A DNA stretch of 57,352 nt from Chloroflexota bacterium (GTDB taxonomy: Bacteria > Chloroflexota > Limnocylindria > Limnocylindrales > CSP1-4): assembly GCA_017853275.1 (NCBI GenBank), contig JAFMJV010000014.1, positions 1-57,352 of the forward strand. The letters run 5' to 3'. Positions 28,611 through 37,479 of the stretch are shown here, piece after piece (within the stretch, counting starts at the first letter, position 1; every line of letters begins with the position of its first letter). The notes under the pieces are model-generated. The model had not been told where the DNA came from, made no database searches, and saw only the letters and a list, made by a program, of their open reading frames with translations. A program made the position numbers and the translations under genes.

Positions 28611-29000
28611 ATGATCGGCGTGCCGGCGGGTGGTCCCGCCCGGATCGAGCGCGTGCGCGCCTGGGTGGAGCGGTTCGCGACCGCCCTCGAGGCGGGCGAT
28701 GGCGCGGCGCTCGGGACGCTCTTCGCGATCGAGTGCGGCTACCGCCCGGATCCCTTCACGGACGAGCTGCGCGGACGGGCCGCGATCGTCGCCGCGCTCC
28801 TCGCGCGGGCGGGTCGGGCACCGGGCCTTGCGATCGCGGCCGAGGTCCTCGGAGCGGGGACGACCTACGCGGTCGTCCATTGGCGCCTCACCCGGAGCGG
28901 CGGCGGCGCCCCGGAGGAGGACGGCGTCCTGCTCGTCGCCCTCGACGTGACGGGGCGCTGCAGCGCGCTCCGCGAGTGGGTCGCCACGGCGGCGCGCTGA
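28611..29000 (+). CDS. NTF2-like (SnoaL-type) small protein
   Basis: A 129-residue protein with the cone-shaped NTF2-like pattern: an N-terminal helix (RIERVRAWVERFATALEAGD), FAIECGYRPDPFTDELRGRA, then strands TTYAVVHWRLTRSGG and EDGVLLVALDVTGRCSALRE. Members range from isomerases and cyclases to non-catalytic binding proteins, so no reaction is assigned. It starts 12 bases after rsmI and closes that gene group. The 149-base gap after it holds short CCGGTGAAG repeats and a palindrome (see 29057). Confidence 0.75.
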   Translation: MIGVPAGGPARIERVRAWVERFATALEAGDGAALGTLFAIECGYRPDPFTDELRGRAAIVAALLARAGRAPGLAIAAEVLGAGTTYAVVHWRLTRSGGGAPEEDGVLLVALDVTGRCSALREWVATAAR

Positions 29001-29056
29001 CCCCGGCGATCCATCCACAGCCCCGGTGAAGCGCCGGTGAAGAGCCGGTCCCTACC

Positions 29057-29070
29057 GTGACGTCCGTCAC
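29057..29070 (+). promoter_or_regulatory. Crp-like palindrome upstream of ssb
   Basis: GTGACGTCCGTCAC: GTGA, six bases, TCAC, the exact core of the classical Crp half-site arrangement. TACCGT (29053-29058), a -10-like hexamer also used at 25880, overlaps its left end. The position relative to that box would suit repression. The Crp-family protein encoded at 56202 has a similar recognition helix, but direct regulation is inference. Confidence 0.35.
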
Positions 29071-29149
29071 CCGGCCGGGCGTGCCACCGGCCCCCCGGGC
29101 CCCCGGCGGGTGACGCCATCATCCCCGCCGCGCGTCACCGGAGGTCCCG

Positions 29150-29584
29150 ATGAACCGAGTCCTGCTCACCGGCCGTCTCACCCGCGACCCGGAGCTCCGC
29201 TCCCTCGCGAACGGGAAGACGGTCACCCAGTTCAGCATCGCCACGAACGAGTACCGCGGCGGCGCGGAGAAGGCGGAGTTCCACGCGGTCGTCACGTGGG
29301 ACCGACTCGCGGAGATCTGCGCCCAGTACCTCGGCAAGGGCCAGCTCGTCGCGATCGAGGGCCGGCTCCAGACGCGCCAGTGGGAGGACGACCGGAAGCT
29401 CCGCCACTGGAAGACGGAGATCGTCGCCTCCACGGTGGAGATGCTCTCCGGCCGCCGTCGTGCGGACCAGGGTGCGGAGATCGCCGCGGATGCCCTCGAG
29501 ACCCAGGCGGCCGCGCTCGGGATCGACCCGGCCGACCCGCTCCCGGATGACGACGTGGCCCCGGGGGCGCTCCTCGTCGCCTGA
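29150..29584 (+). CDS. ssb: single-stranded DNA-binding protein
   Basis: A 144-residue OB-fold protein that coats single-stranded DNA in replication and repair. Typical segments: MNRVLLTGRLTRDPELRSLANGK (first 15 shown in family form), QFSIATNEYRGG, EFHAVVTWDRLAEICAQYL and KGQLVAIEGRLQTRQWEDD. The C-terminus is acidic (PLPDDDVAPGALLVA) but lacks the usual terminal DDDIPF-type tip that docks partner proteins, so interaction may differ. GGAGG lies seven bases before the ATG. A strong terminator hairpin follows. Confidence 0.95.
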   Translation: MNRVLLTGRLTRDPELRSLANGKTVTQFSIATNEYRGGAEKAEFHAVVTWDRLAEICAQYLGKGQLVAIEGRLQTRQWEDDRKLRHWKTEIVASTVEMLSGRRRADQGAEIAADALETQAAALGIDPADPLPDDDVAPGALLVA

Positions 29585-29600
29585 TCCCGACTCTTCCCTC

Positions 29601-29632
29601 CGGCGGGCGCCGTCCTCCTCCGGCGCCCGCCG
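29601..29632 (+). terminator. terminator after ssb
   Basis: Twelve perfect base pairs (CGGCGGGCGCCG with CGGCGCCCGCCG) around the eight-base loop TCCTCCTC, then TCTCCTCC. It is 16 bases after the ssb stop. The T-run is poor, as usual at this GC content. Confidence 0.7.
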
Positions 29633-29742
29633 TCTCCTCCCCGGCCTCCGCGATGCGGGACCGGGGTTGCAGCGCGTGGTCGGACCTGCCATCGTCCGCG
29701 CCGGAGCCGGCCGCGGGATGAGCCGGGATCGTGGGGGAGACC

Positions 29743-30498
<756 letters not shown>

Positions 30499-30507
30499 TC
30501 CCGCCGC

Positions 30508-30541
30508 GCACGGCGCAGCGCGGCGAGAACCGCCGCCGTGC
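30508..30541 (+). terminator. terminator-like hairpin after terC-type gene
   Basis: GCACGGCG (30508-30515) pairs with CGCCGTGC (30534-30541). An inner GCGG/CCGC stem with a CGAGAA loop lies inside, and CGTTT follows. It begins ten bases after the stop codon. Confidence 0.5.
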
Positions 30542-30613
30542 CGTTTGCGAAGATGGGAGGGGAGGGTGCCGGACGATCCGGCCACCCCCGTACCCTGAGG
30601 TCGTCCCGCCCCG

Positions 30614-31060
30614 ATGTCCTGGTCCTACGGTGCGCTCGTCGGGCGGCGGCTCCTCGCGTGGTCCGCGGCGAGCGTCATCGCCGGGGTCCTCCTCCTCGCG
30701 CTCGGGGATCCGTGGTGGCAGGGCTTCGGCCTCCAGGCGGTCGTCTGGGGTGCGATCGACGGCGCGATCGGCCTGATCGGGATCGTCTCCGCCGGCCGCA
30801 GCCGCCGGCGCGCCGCGGATGATCCGGCTGCGGACGCGCGGGAGGCACGGAAGCTGCGGCGCCTCCTCCTTCTGAACGCGGGTCTGGACGTCCTCTACAT
30901 CGCGGGCGGCCTGATCGTCGCGGGGCCGGTCGCCGCGGGCGATCCGTTCGTGGCCGGGAACGGCTGGGGGATCGTCCTCCAGGGGGCCTTCCTCCTCCTC
31001 TTCGACCTCCTCCACGGTCTGCGCGTCCCGGTCCCTTCGCAGGACGCGGGGGCCTCGTGA
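30614..31060 (+). CDS. small four-helix membrane protein, function unknown
   Basis: A 148-residue protein with four hydrophobic segments arranged as two pairs, separated by a basic/acidic cytoplasmic loop (AGRSRRRAADDPAADAREARK). It resembles small bacterial membrane proteins listed under DUF6992 as far as I can recall; I could not check this. It precedes the CruF-like gene and overlaps its GTG by four bases, so it belongs to the plus-strand carotenoid operon and may be a membrane partner. GGGAGGGGAGGG lies 36-47 bases upstream, too far to act as its ribosome site. Confidence 0.7.
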   Translation: MSWSYGALVGRRLLAWSAASVIAGVLLLALGDPWWQGFGLQAVVWGAIDGAIGLIGIVSAGRSRRRAADDPAADAREARKLRRLLLLNAGLDVLYIAGGLIVAGPVAAGDPFVAGNGWGIVLQGAFLLLFDLLHGLRVPVPSQDAGAS

Positions 31061-31827
31061 GCACACGGGTCGCGCGACTCGGCGTCCTTGCGGATCTCCC
31101 GGCGTGGGGGCCGGCGCGGATCACCGGCCTGGCCTGGCTCCTCGCGATGCTTCTCGTCCCGTTCGCGGAGTGGATCGGCGGCGTGCCGGCACGGACGGCG
31201 GTCGTCGTCCTCGCCGTCCTTCTCCTCTCGGCCACCGTGACGCTCCTCCTCGTCCAGGCGGCGGGGATCGTGACGGCGCTCCGGATCGCGGTGACGATCG
31301 TCGTCGTCGCCTTCGTGGCGGAGGCGGTGGGTGCGGCGACCGACCTTCCCTTCGGCCCCTACGGCTACACGCCGCTCCTCCAGCCGCAGCTCGCGGGGGT
31401 CCCGATCGTCATCCCCCTCGCCTGGCTGATGGGGCTCCCGCTTGCGTGGGGCGCAGCCGCGGCGATCGCGCGCGGGACCGCGGGGCCGGCCTTCATCGTC
31501 CTCTCCGCGCTCGCGATGACCGCGTGGGACCTCTTCCTCGACCCCCAGATGGTCCACTGGGGGCTCTGGGCGTGGGACGAGCCCGGCCCGTACTTCGGGA
31601 TCCCGCTCCTCAACTTCGCGGGCTGGCTCCTCGTCTCGGCGCTCGCCACGATCCTCGCGCGCCCCCGCACGCTCCCGCGCCGCCCGCTCCTCGTCCTCTA
31701 CACCGCCACCTGGGCGATCGAGATGGTCGGCCTCGCCGTCTTCTGGGGGCTCGTCGGCCCCGCGATCGTGGGGGCGCTGGGGATGGGCATCGTCGTCATC
31801 GCCGCCTGGTGGCGGGAGCTCCGGTGA
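31057..31827 (+). CDS. cruF: carotenoid hydratase, CruF family
   Basis: A 256-residue polytopic protein (about seven helices) of the Caroten_synth family that includes CruF, which hydrates the end double bond of acyclic carotenoid ends. In haloarchaea CruF hydrates the C50 precursor of bacterioruberin, and in bacteria it hydrates gamma-carotene ends. Characteristic segments: TDLPFGPYGYTPLLQP, IPLAWLMGLP, AWDLFLDPQMVHWGLWAW and GIPLLNFAGWLLVSAL. It overlaps the genes on both sides (GTGA at 31057 and 31824). Placement with a desaturase, a prenyltransferase and glycosyltransferases supports a role in end-group modification. Confidence 0.85.
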   Translation: MSTRVARLGVLADLPAWGPARITGLAWLLAMLLVPFAEWIGGVPARTAVVVLAVLLLSATVTLLLVQAAGIVTALRIAVTIVVVAFVAEAVGAATDLPFGPYGYTPLLQPQLAGVPIVIPLAWLMGLPLAWGAAAAIARGTAGPAFIVLSALAMTAWDLFLDPQMVHWGLWAWDEPGPYFGIPLLNFAGWLLVSALATILARPRTLPRRPLLVLYTATWAIEMVGLAVFWGLVGPAIVGALGMGIVVIAAWWRELR

Positions 31828-32435
31828 GCCTCCTCCCGCTCGCCTGGGTCGCGGGCGCGTGGCTCCTGGGCACGATCCCCTTCGCGCTCCTCGCCGCGCG
31901 GCTCACCGGGGGGCCGGATCCGCGGAGCGTGGCGGATGGGAACCCGGGCGCCACGAACGCCTTCCGGGCGGCGGGGCGCGCTGCGGGGATCCTGGCCACG
32001 ATCCTCGACATCTCGAAGGGTGCCGCGCCGGTGGCCGCGGGGATCCTCCTCGGCGTCCTCCCCGGCTGGTGGCTCGCGCTCGGGATCGTGGCGCCGGTCG
32101 TGGGCCATTGCTGGTCCCCCTGGCTGCGGGGCCGGGGCGGCAAGGGGGTCGCCACCACCTACGGCGTCCTCCTCCCCGTCGCCTTCCCGGCGGGCGTCGT
32201 CCTCATGCCGCTCCTCCTCGTCGTCGCCTGGAAGGTCATCGCACCGGATGGCTGGGCGGCCGCGCTCGCTGCGGGTGGGGCCGTCCTCGTCGTCGCGCTC
32301 ACCGGCGCACCCCTCCCGGCGATCGCCGGGGCCGCCGTCTGCGCCGCGATCATCGCGAGCCGCTACCGCGATCTGATGGGCGGTGGGCCACGCCTGCGGA
32401 CCCGCGGCGGGACGGACGGGGAGCCCCGGCCGTGA
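31824..32435 (+). CDS. plsY: glycerol-3-phosphate acyltransferase PlsY
   Basis: A 203-residue membrane enzyme that transfers an acyl group from acyl phosphate to glycerol 3-phosphate. The family motifs are GNPGATNAFRAAG and GHCWSPWLRGRGGKGVATTYG. Five hydrophobic segments are visible. It sits between cruF and a carotenoid-type glycosyltransferase, with GTGA overlaps on both sides. It may be the cell's normal PlsY gene, captured in this operon, or a copy adapted to acylate a carotenoid glycoside. The motifs fit the normal enzyme, so I keep that call. Confidence 0.9.
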   Translation: MSLLPLAWVAGAWLLGTIPFALLAARLTGGPDPRSVADGNPGATNAFRAAGRAAGILATILDISKGAAPVAAGILLGVLPGWWLALGIVAPVVGHCWSPWLRGRGGKGVATTYGVLLPVAFPAGVVLMPLLLVVAWKVIAPDGWAAALAAGGAVLVVALTGAPLPAIAGAAVCAAIIASRYRDLMGGGPRLRTRGGTDGEPRP

Positions 32436-33595
32436 GCCCCGTCCTCGTCATCGGCCTCGCGCTGGCGCTCCTCGCGACGGGCGCCCTCCTCGTCATCCTC
32501 GCCACCACCCTCCTCAACCTCGTCACCTTCCCGCGCCTCCGCGTCCCGGCGGGCGTCCCGGCCGGGGGGCCGGTCTCGATCCTCGTCCCCGCGCGCGACG
32601 AGGCGGCCTCGATCGGTGCCACGCTCGCGGGCCTGCGCGCGCTCTCCGGCGATGTGGCGGAGATCCTCGTCCTCGATGACGGCTCCACGGACGGGACCGC
32701 GGAGATCGTGCGGGCGGTCGCCGCGGGGGATCCACGGGTCCGCCTCCTCGCGGGCGCGCCGCTCCCGGCGGGGTGGGCGGGGAAGCCGTGGGCCTGCCAC
32801 CAGCTCGCGCAGGCCGCCCGGGCGCCGCTCCTCCTCTTCACGGATGCGGATACCGGGTGGGAGCCCGGGGCGCTCGCGGCGCTCCTCGCGGAACGGGCCC
32901 GGGGAGAGGCCGCCCTCCTCACCGCCTGGCCGACCCAGGAGACGCGGACCTGGGCGGAGCGGCTCACCGTCCCCCTCATCGCCTTCGCGATCTGGGGCTA
33001 CCTCCCCGTGATCGCCGTCCACCGCCTCCGCTCGCCCGCCTTCGCCGCGGCCGTGGGCCAGTGCCTCCTCTTCACGCGCGAGGGGTATGCCGCCGCCGGC
33101 GGTCACGCGGCGATCGCCGGGGAGGTCCTGGACGACGTCGCGCTCGCGCGGGCCGTGAAGCGGAGCGGCGGCCGGCTGCGCGTGGCGGACGGGGCCGGGC
33201 TCGTCCGCTGCCGGATGTACCGCGACTGGCCGGGGGCCCGGGACGGGCTCGCGAAGAGCATGCTCGCCGGCTACGGGGGGCGCGTCGCGGGGCTCGTGGC
33301 CGCGACCCTCTTCCACCTCGCGATCCTCGTCCTGCCCTGGCTCTGGCTGGCGGCCGGCCTGCTGCTCCCCGGCATCCCGGGCTGGCCTGCCTGGCCGCTC
33401 CTCCTCATCGCGCTCGGGGTCGGCGCCCGGGCGCTCTCCGCGGCGGCCACGCGCCAGCGGATCGGAGACGCCCTTCTCCTGCCGCTCTCGGCGCTCCTCT
33501 TCACGGTGGTCGCCGCGCGGGCGGCGGCGTGGGCGCGCTCCGGCGGTGTCGTCTGGAAGGGCCGCACGATCCCGCCCGCCGGAGCCGCCCGGTGA
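32432..33595 (+). CDS. family-2 glycosyltransferase, carotenoid type
   Basis: A 387-residue membrane glycosyltransferase. An N-terminal helix (residues about 5-30) is followed by a GT2 domain: SILVPARDEAASIGATLAGL, ILVLDDGSTDGTAEIV, FTDADTGWEPGALAAL and EVLDDVALARAVKRSGG. Four C-terminal helices follow. The layout matches CrtQ/CruC-type enzymes that glycosylate carotenoid hydroxyls or carboxyls. Its neighbours support that use, with CruF supplying a hydroxyl. The GTG start overlaps the plsY stop and the TGA overlaps the desaturase GTG. Confidence 0.85.
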   Translation: MSPVLVIGLALALLATGALLVILATTLLNLVTFPRLRVPAGVPAGGPVSILVPARDEAASIGATLAGLRALSGDVAEILVLDDGSTDGTAEIVRAVAAGDPRVRLLAGAPLPAGWAGKPWACHQLAQAARAPLLLFTDADTGWEPGALAALLAERARGEAALLTAWPTQETRTWAERLTVPLIAFAIWGYLPVIAVHRLRSPAFAAAVGQCLLFTREGYAAAGGHAAIAGEVLDDVALARAVKRSGGRLRVADGAGLVRCRMYRDWPGARDGLAKSMLAGYGGRVAGLVAATLFHLAILVLPWLWLAAGLLLPGIPGWPAWPLLLIALGVGARALSAAATRQRIGDALLLPLSALLFTVVAARAAAWARSGGVVWKGRTIPPAGAAR

Positions 33596-35091
33596 GCGCG
33601 CCTGCGGTCGTCGTCATCGGGGGCGGTGCCGGGGGTCTCGCCGCGGCGATCCGGCTCGCGGTCGCGGGGGCGCAGGTCACCCTTCTCGAGCAGGCGGAGA
33701 CGGTCGGCGGGAAGATCGGCGAGCACCGGGACGCGGGCTTCCGCTGGGATACCGGCCCCTCCGTGGTGACGATGCGCCATGTCCTCGAGGAGCTGGCGAC
33801 CGCCGCCGGAACGCGCCTCGCCGACGAGCTGGAGCTCGTGCCGATCGAGCCGATCACCCGCTACCTCTGGGAGGACGGGACGGAGCTCGACCTCTCCGCG
33901 GACCCCGAGCGGTCCGTCGCGGCGATCCGGGCGATCGCGCCGGAGGACGTGGACGGCTGGCGGGCCTTCCTCGACCACGTCCGGCGCCTCCACGCCGTGA
34001 CCGGCGAGGCCTTCATCTACGGCGATCCGCCCGGGATCGGCACCGTCCGGCGGATCCCCCTCCGCGAGGCGCTCATCCTCGAGCCGTGGCGGACGATGGA
34101 CGGGGTGATCGGCCGCTACCTGCGCTCGCCCTACCTGCGCCAGGTCGCGGGGCGCTTCGCGACCTACGTGGGCGCGAGCCCCTACTCCGCGCCCGCGGCG
34201 CTCAACGTCATCGCGCACGTGGAGCTGAACGAGGGGGTCTGGTATCCCCGCGGCGGCCTGCGGGCGATCGCGACGATGCTCGAGCGGCTCGCCCTCCGCC
34301 ATGGCGTGACGATCCGGACCGGGGCGCGGGTCATCTCGATCGAGGTCCGGGACGGCCGGGTGACGGGGGTCCGGCTCGCGGACGGGAGCCGGCTCGCCGC
34401 GGATGCCGTCGTCGCGAACGTGGATGCCGCGACCGTCGCGGGCGAGCTCCTCGCGCCGGGGATCCTCCCCGGCCGGCGGGTGCGGTCGCTCCGGGACGGC
34501 CGGACCTCGCTCTCCGGGCTCGTCCTCCTCCTCGGTGTCCGCGGGACCACACCCCGTCTCGCCCACCACACGATCTGCTTCTCACCGGACTACCCGGCCG
34601 AGTTCCGCTCGCTCTTCCGCGACGGTCGCCCTGCCGCCCGCCCCACCGTCTACATCGCGCTCACGGCGCGGACGGACCCGGAGCACGCGCCTCCGGGCGA
34701 CGAGAACTGGTTCGTCCTCGTCAACGCACCCGCCCTCGGGCCCGGCTTCGCATGGACGCCGGAGGCGGTCGCGGAGGAGCGCGCGCGGGTCCTCGCGCGG
34801 CTCGGCGCCTTCGGGCTCGATCCGGATGGGCGGATCGCGGTGGAGCACGTGGCGACCCCCGCCGATCTCGCCCGTGCCACGGGCGCCTGGAAGGGCGCGC
34901 TCTACGGCCGCTCCTCGAACGAGGCCTTCTCCGCCTTCCGGCGCGCGCCGAACCGATCGCCCGATGTCCGTGGGCTCTACCTGTGCGGCGGCACGAGCCA
35001 CCCGGGCGGCGGCGTCCCGATGGTCCTCCTCTCCGGGCGCCGGGCGGCCCGGCTCGCTGCCGGCGACCTCGGGCTCAGCGGCCCCCGCTGA
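33592..35091 (+). CDS. carotenoid desaturase, CrtD/CrtI family
   Basis: A 499-residue FAD-dependent desaturase. The dinucleotide-binding motif is VVVIGGGAGGLAAAIRLA, followed by GGKIGEHRDAGFRWDTGPSV. The C-terminal signature is YLCGGTSHPGGGVPMVLLSG. The GVPMVLLSG ending and the GGKI substitution resemble CrtD-type 3,4-desaturases of hydroxylated carotenoids more than phytoene desaturase, which is present separately at 35950. CrtD would act on the hydroxylated end made by CruF. A pigment-specific desaturase of another step is possible. It ends tail to tail with crtB, overlapping it by 17 bases. Confidence 0.85.
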   Translation: MSAPAVVVIGGGAGGLAAAIRLAVAGAQVTLLEQAETVGGKIGEHRDAGFRWDTGPSVVTMRHVLEELATAAGTRLADELELVPIEPITRYLWEDGTELDLSADPERSVAAIRAIAPEDVDGWRAFLDHVRRLHAVTGEAFIYGDPPGIGTVRRIPLREALILEPWRTMDGVIGRYLRSPYLRQVAGRFATYVGASPYSAPAALNVIAHVELNEGVWYPRGGLRAIATMLERLALRHGVTIRTGARVISIEVRDGRVTGVRLADGSRLAADAVVANVDAATVAGELLAPGILPGRRVRSLRDGRTSLSGLVLLLGVRGTTPRLAHHTICFSPDYPAEFRSLFRDGRPAARPTVYIALTARTDPEHAPPGDENWFVLVNAPALGPGFAWTPEAVAEERARVLARLGAFGLDPDGRIAVEHVATPADLARATGAWKGALYGRSSNEAFSAFRRAPNRSPDVRGLYLCGGTSHPGGGVPMVLLSGRRAARLAAGDLGLSGPR

Positions 35092-35092
35092 G
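35074..35092. terminator. palindrome holding the stop codons of two convergent genes
   Basis: CTCAGCGG (35074-35081), loop CCC, CCGCTGAG (35085-35092). The right arm contains the TGA of the plus-strand desaturase and the left arm contains the TCA (TGA on minus) of crtB. The hairpin can form in both transcripts, right at both stops. It may work as a compact bidirectional terminator or transcript-end stabiliser. No T-run follows on either strand. Confidence 0.5.
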
Positions 35093-35953
35093 GGCGCGCA
35101 GGAGGAGGAGCCCCTTCCTGCCGCGCGAGACGACGACCCGGTCGCGCCGGCCGCCATGCTCCTCGCGCACGATCGTGCGCAGGATCTCCCGGTACATCAG
35201 CCCGGCCGCCCCCACGGCGCGCCGCCCGTTCGCAAGCGCACCGATCGCCGCCATCCCCGCCGCGTAGTCCGCCTCGGCCCGCTCGGCCTGGGGGGCGATG
35301 ATCGCCCGGCGGGTCGGCTCGGGGAGCGAGGGGAAGCCGGCCAGGACGCTCGCCGCATCGGCCGGATCGATCCCCGCCGCCCGGAGCGCATCGTCCGGGA
35401 GGTAGACCCGTCCGGCACGGCCGTCCTCGGCGAGGTCGCGGAGGATGTTCGTCCGCTGCATCGCCCCACCGAGGGCGCGCGCCCCGGCGTCCGCCTCCGC
35501 CCCCGCGCCCTCCCGGACCCCGAGGACGGCGCACATCATCCGCCCCACGGTCCCGGCCACCTGGTAGCAGTAGAGCGCGAGGTCGGCCTCCGTCCGGTGC
35601 GCCGGTCCGGCGAGGTCCGCGCGCATCCCCCCGGCGAAATCGGCGACCGCGTCGCGGGGGAAGCCCGGGTGGCGCCCGGCGAGGTCGGCGAGGAGGCGCG
35701 TCTCCCGGGAGGCCGGCTCCGCCCCGGCGGTCCACGCGACGAGCTCATCCGTGGCCGCGGCCGCCCGTGGGTCGGCGTGGTCCACGAGGTCATCGAGGGT
35801 GCGCAGGACGAGGTAGAGGCGGCGCACGTCCGTGCGCACCGGGGCCGGGAAGAAGCGGGTGGCGAGGTCGAAGGTGCGCGCGACGCGCGCCATCACCTCC
35901 GCCGCATCGGCATCGACCGCCGCGGGGCTCGCCGCCCCCGACCCGTCGCTCAC
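35075..35953 (-). CDS. crtB: phytoene synthase
   Basis: Condenses two geranylgeranyl diphosphates to phytoene. A 292-residue enzyme with both Asp-rich metal motifs: LRTLDDLVDHAD (first) and RTNILRDLAEDGRAG (second). YCYQVAGTVGRMM and the RVYLP segment are typical of the squalene/phytoene synthase fold. The start at GTG 35953 overlaps the crtI stop by four bases. It is last in the minus-strand carotenoid operon. No crtE for making the substrate is in the window. Confidence 0.95.
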   Translation of the reverse strand: MSDGSGAASPAAVDADAAEVMARVARTFDLATRFFPAPVRTDVRRLYLVLRTLDDLVDHADPRAAAATDELVAWTAGAEPASRETRLLADLAGRHPGFPRDAVADFAGGMRADLAGPAHRTEADLALYCYQVAGTVGRMMCAVLGVREGAGAEADAGARALGGAMQRTNILRDLAEDGRAGRVYLPDDALRAAGIDPADAASVLAGFPSLPEPTRRAIIAPQAERAEADYAAGMAAIGALANGRRAVGAAGLMYREILRTIVREEHGGRRDRVVVSRGRKGLLLLRALSGGR

Positions 35954-37479
35954 GCGGCGGTGCGCCGCCCGCCGGGGAGGGCGACCCGCCCGGCCTGGGC
36001 ATCGGACCGGATCAGCCCTGCCGTCACCTCGGCGGTGAGCAGGACGCCGGGGATCCCGCCGCCCGGGTGCGTCCCGGCGCCCACGTAGTAGAGGCCGCCG
36101 ACCGTCCGGTCGCGGTTCGGCTGGCGGAAGTAGGCCGACTGGAGGAGGGAAGGCTCGATCGCGAAGGCGTTCCCGTCCGCCGCGCCGAGCTGGCTCGCGA
36201 AGTCGGCGGGGGTGAAGCGATGCTCGACCGCGATCGAGGAGGAGAGCCCCTCGAGGCCGAAGCCCTCCTCGAGGAAGCGGACCACGCGGTCGCGCAGCTC
36301 CGGACCGCGGATCGCCCAGTCGTCGCCCGAGGAGAGGTTCGGGACGGGGAGGAGGACGTAGATCGACTCCCCGCCGGGGGCGGCCATCGCGGGCTCCGTC
36401 ACGGACGGTGCATGGAGGTAGACGGAGATGTCCTCCGGGATCCGGCGCCGCCGGGTGACGTCGCGGATGAAGCCCTGGTAGTCGCGGCCCACGATCAGCG
36501 TGTGGTGGTGGAGCTTCTCCCAGCGGCGCGTCGTGCCGAGGAAGAGGAGGAAGCAGCTCATCGTCTGGCGCGGCTTCCGGAAGCGCCACGGGAGCGCATC
36601 GCGCTCCTGCTCGCCGAGGAGGCGGGTGCGGGTGAGCGAGGCATCCGCGTTGGAGACGACGAGGTCGGCGGGGAAGTGCTCCCCGCCCACCGTGCGCACG
36701 CCGCTCACGCGGCCACCGACCGTCTCGATCCGTGCCACCGCGGTCTCGGTCCGGATCCGCCCGCCGCCCTTCTCCACGAGCGCGCCGAGGGAGCGGACGA
36801 CCGAGGCGACCCCTCCGTCCGCGTACCAGACGCCGTCCGCGACCTGGAGGTAGGAGAGGGCGGTGTAGATCGCCGGGACCCGGCCGGGATCCCCGCCGAT
36901 GAAGAGCGAGTGGAAGTCGAAGGCCTGGCGGACGTGGGGCTCGGAGAAGTAGCGCCCCACGAAGCTCGAGAGGGGCCGGATCGCATCGAGGCGGAGCATC
37001 GTGGGCACGAGGCCGAGGAAGTCGGCGAGGCGCAGGAAGGGCTTCCGGCCCGCGACGAGGATCCCCTCCTCGTGGATCGCCTTGGAGCGCGCCATGAAGG
37101 CGTCGTAGCGCGCGGCGTCCGCGGGCGAGAACTTCGCGATCTCCGCCTTCATCCGCTCATCCGAGCCGGTGAAGTCGAAGTAGCGCGGGTCGTCCATCCA
37201 CCAGATCCGGTAGAAGGGGTCGAGCGGCCGGAGCCGGAGCTGCTCGGCGCTCGAGGTCCCGGCGAGGGCGTAGAGCTCCTCGAGGAGCCAGGGCATCGTG
37301 ATCAGCGAGGGCCCCATGTCGAAGGTGTAGCCGCCGTCCACGAGCTGGTAGGCGCGCCCGCCGAGCCCGGCGCGGCGCTCGAGGACGGTGACGTCGTACC
37401 CCTGGTCGAGAAGACGGATCGCGGCGGCGAGTCCGCCGAGACCGGCTCCGATGACGACGGCACGCGGCGTGGGGTTCAT
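35950..37479 (-). CDS. crtI: phytoene desaturase (lycopene-forming)
   Basis: Bacterial-type FAD-dependent desaturase that converts phytoene to lycopene in several steps. A 509-residue protein. N-terminal motif: VVIGAGLGGLAAAIRLLDQG, then GGRAYQLVDGGYTFDMGPS. The C-terminal CrtI signature is YYVGAGTHPGGGIPGVLLTA. The ATG at 37479 has GGAGG seven bases upstream, and it overlaps the stop of the prenyltransferase-glycosyltransferase fusion by four bases. Confidence 0.95.
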   Translation of the reverse strand: MNPTPRAVVIGAGLGGLAAAIRLLDQGYDVTVLERRAGLGGRAYQLVDGGYTFDMGPSLITMPWLLEELYALAGTSSAEQLRLRPLDPFYRIWWMDDPRYFDFTGSDERMKAEIAKFSPADAARYDAFMARSKAIHEEGILVAGRKPFLRLADFLGLVPTMLRLDAIRPLSSFVGRYFSEPHVRQAFDFHSLFIGGDPGRVPAIYTALSYLQVADGVWYADGGVASVVRSLGALVEKGGGRIRTETAVARIETVGGRVSGVRTVGGEHFPADLVVSNADASLTRTRLLGEQERDALPWRFRKPRQTMSCFLLFLGTTRRWEKLHHHTLIVGRDYQGFIRDVTRRRRIPEDISVYLHAPSVTEPAMAAPGGESIYVLLPVPNLSSGDDWAIRGPELRDRVVRFLEEGFGLEGLSSSIAVEHRFTPADFASQLGAADGNAFAIEPSLLQSAYFRQPNRDRTVGGLYYVGAGTHPGGGIPGVLLTAEVTAGLIRSDAQAGRVALPGGRRTAA

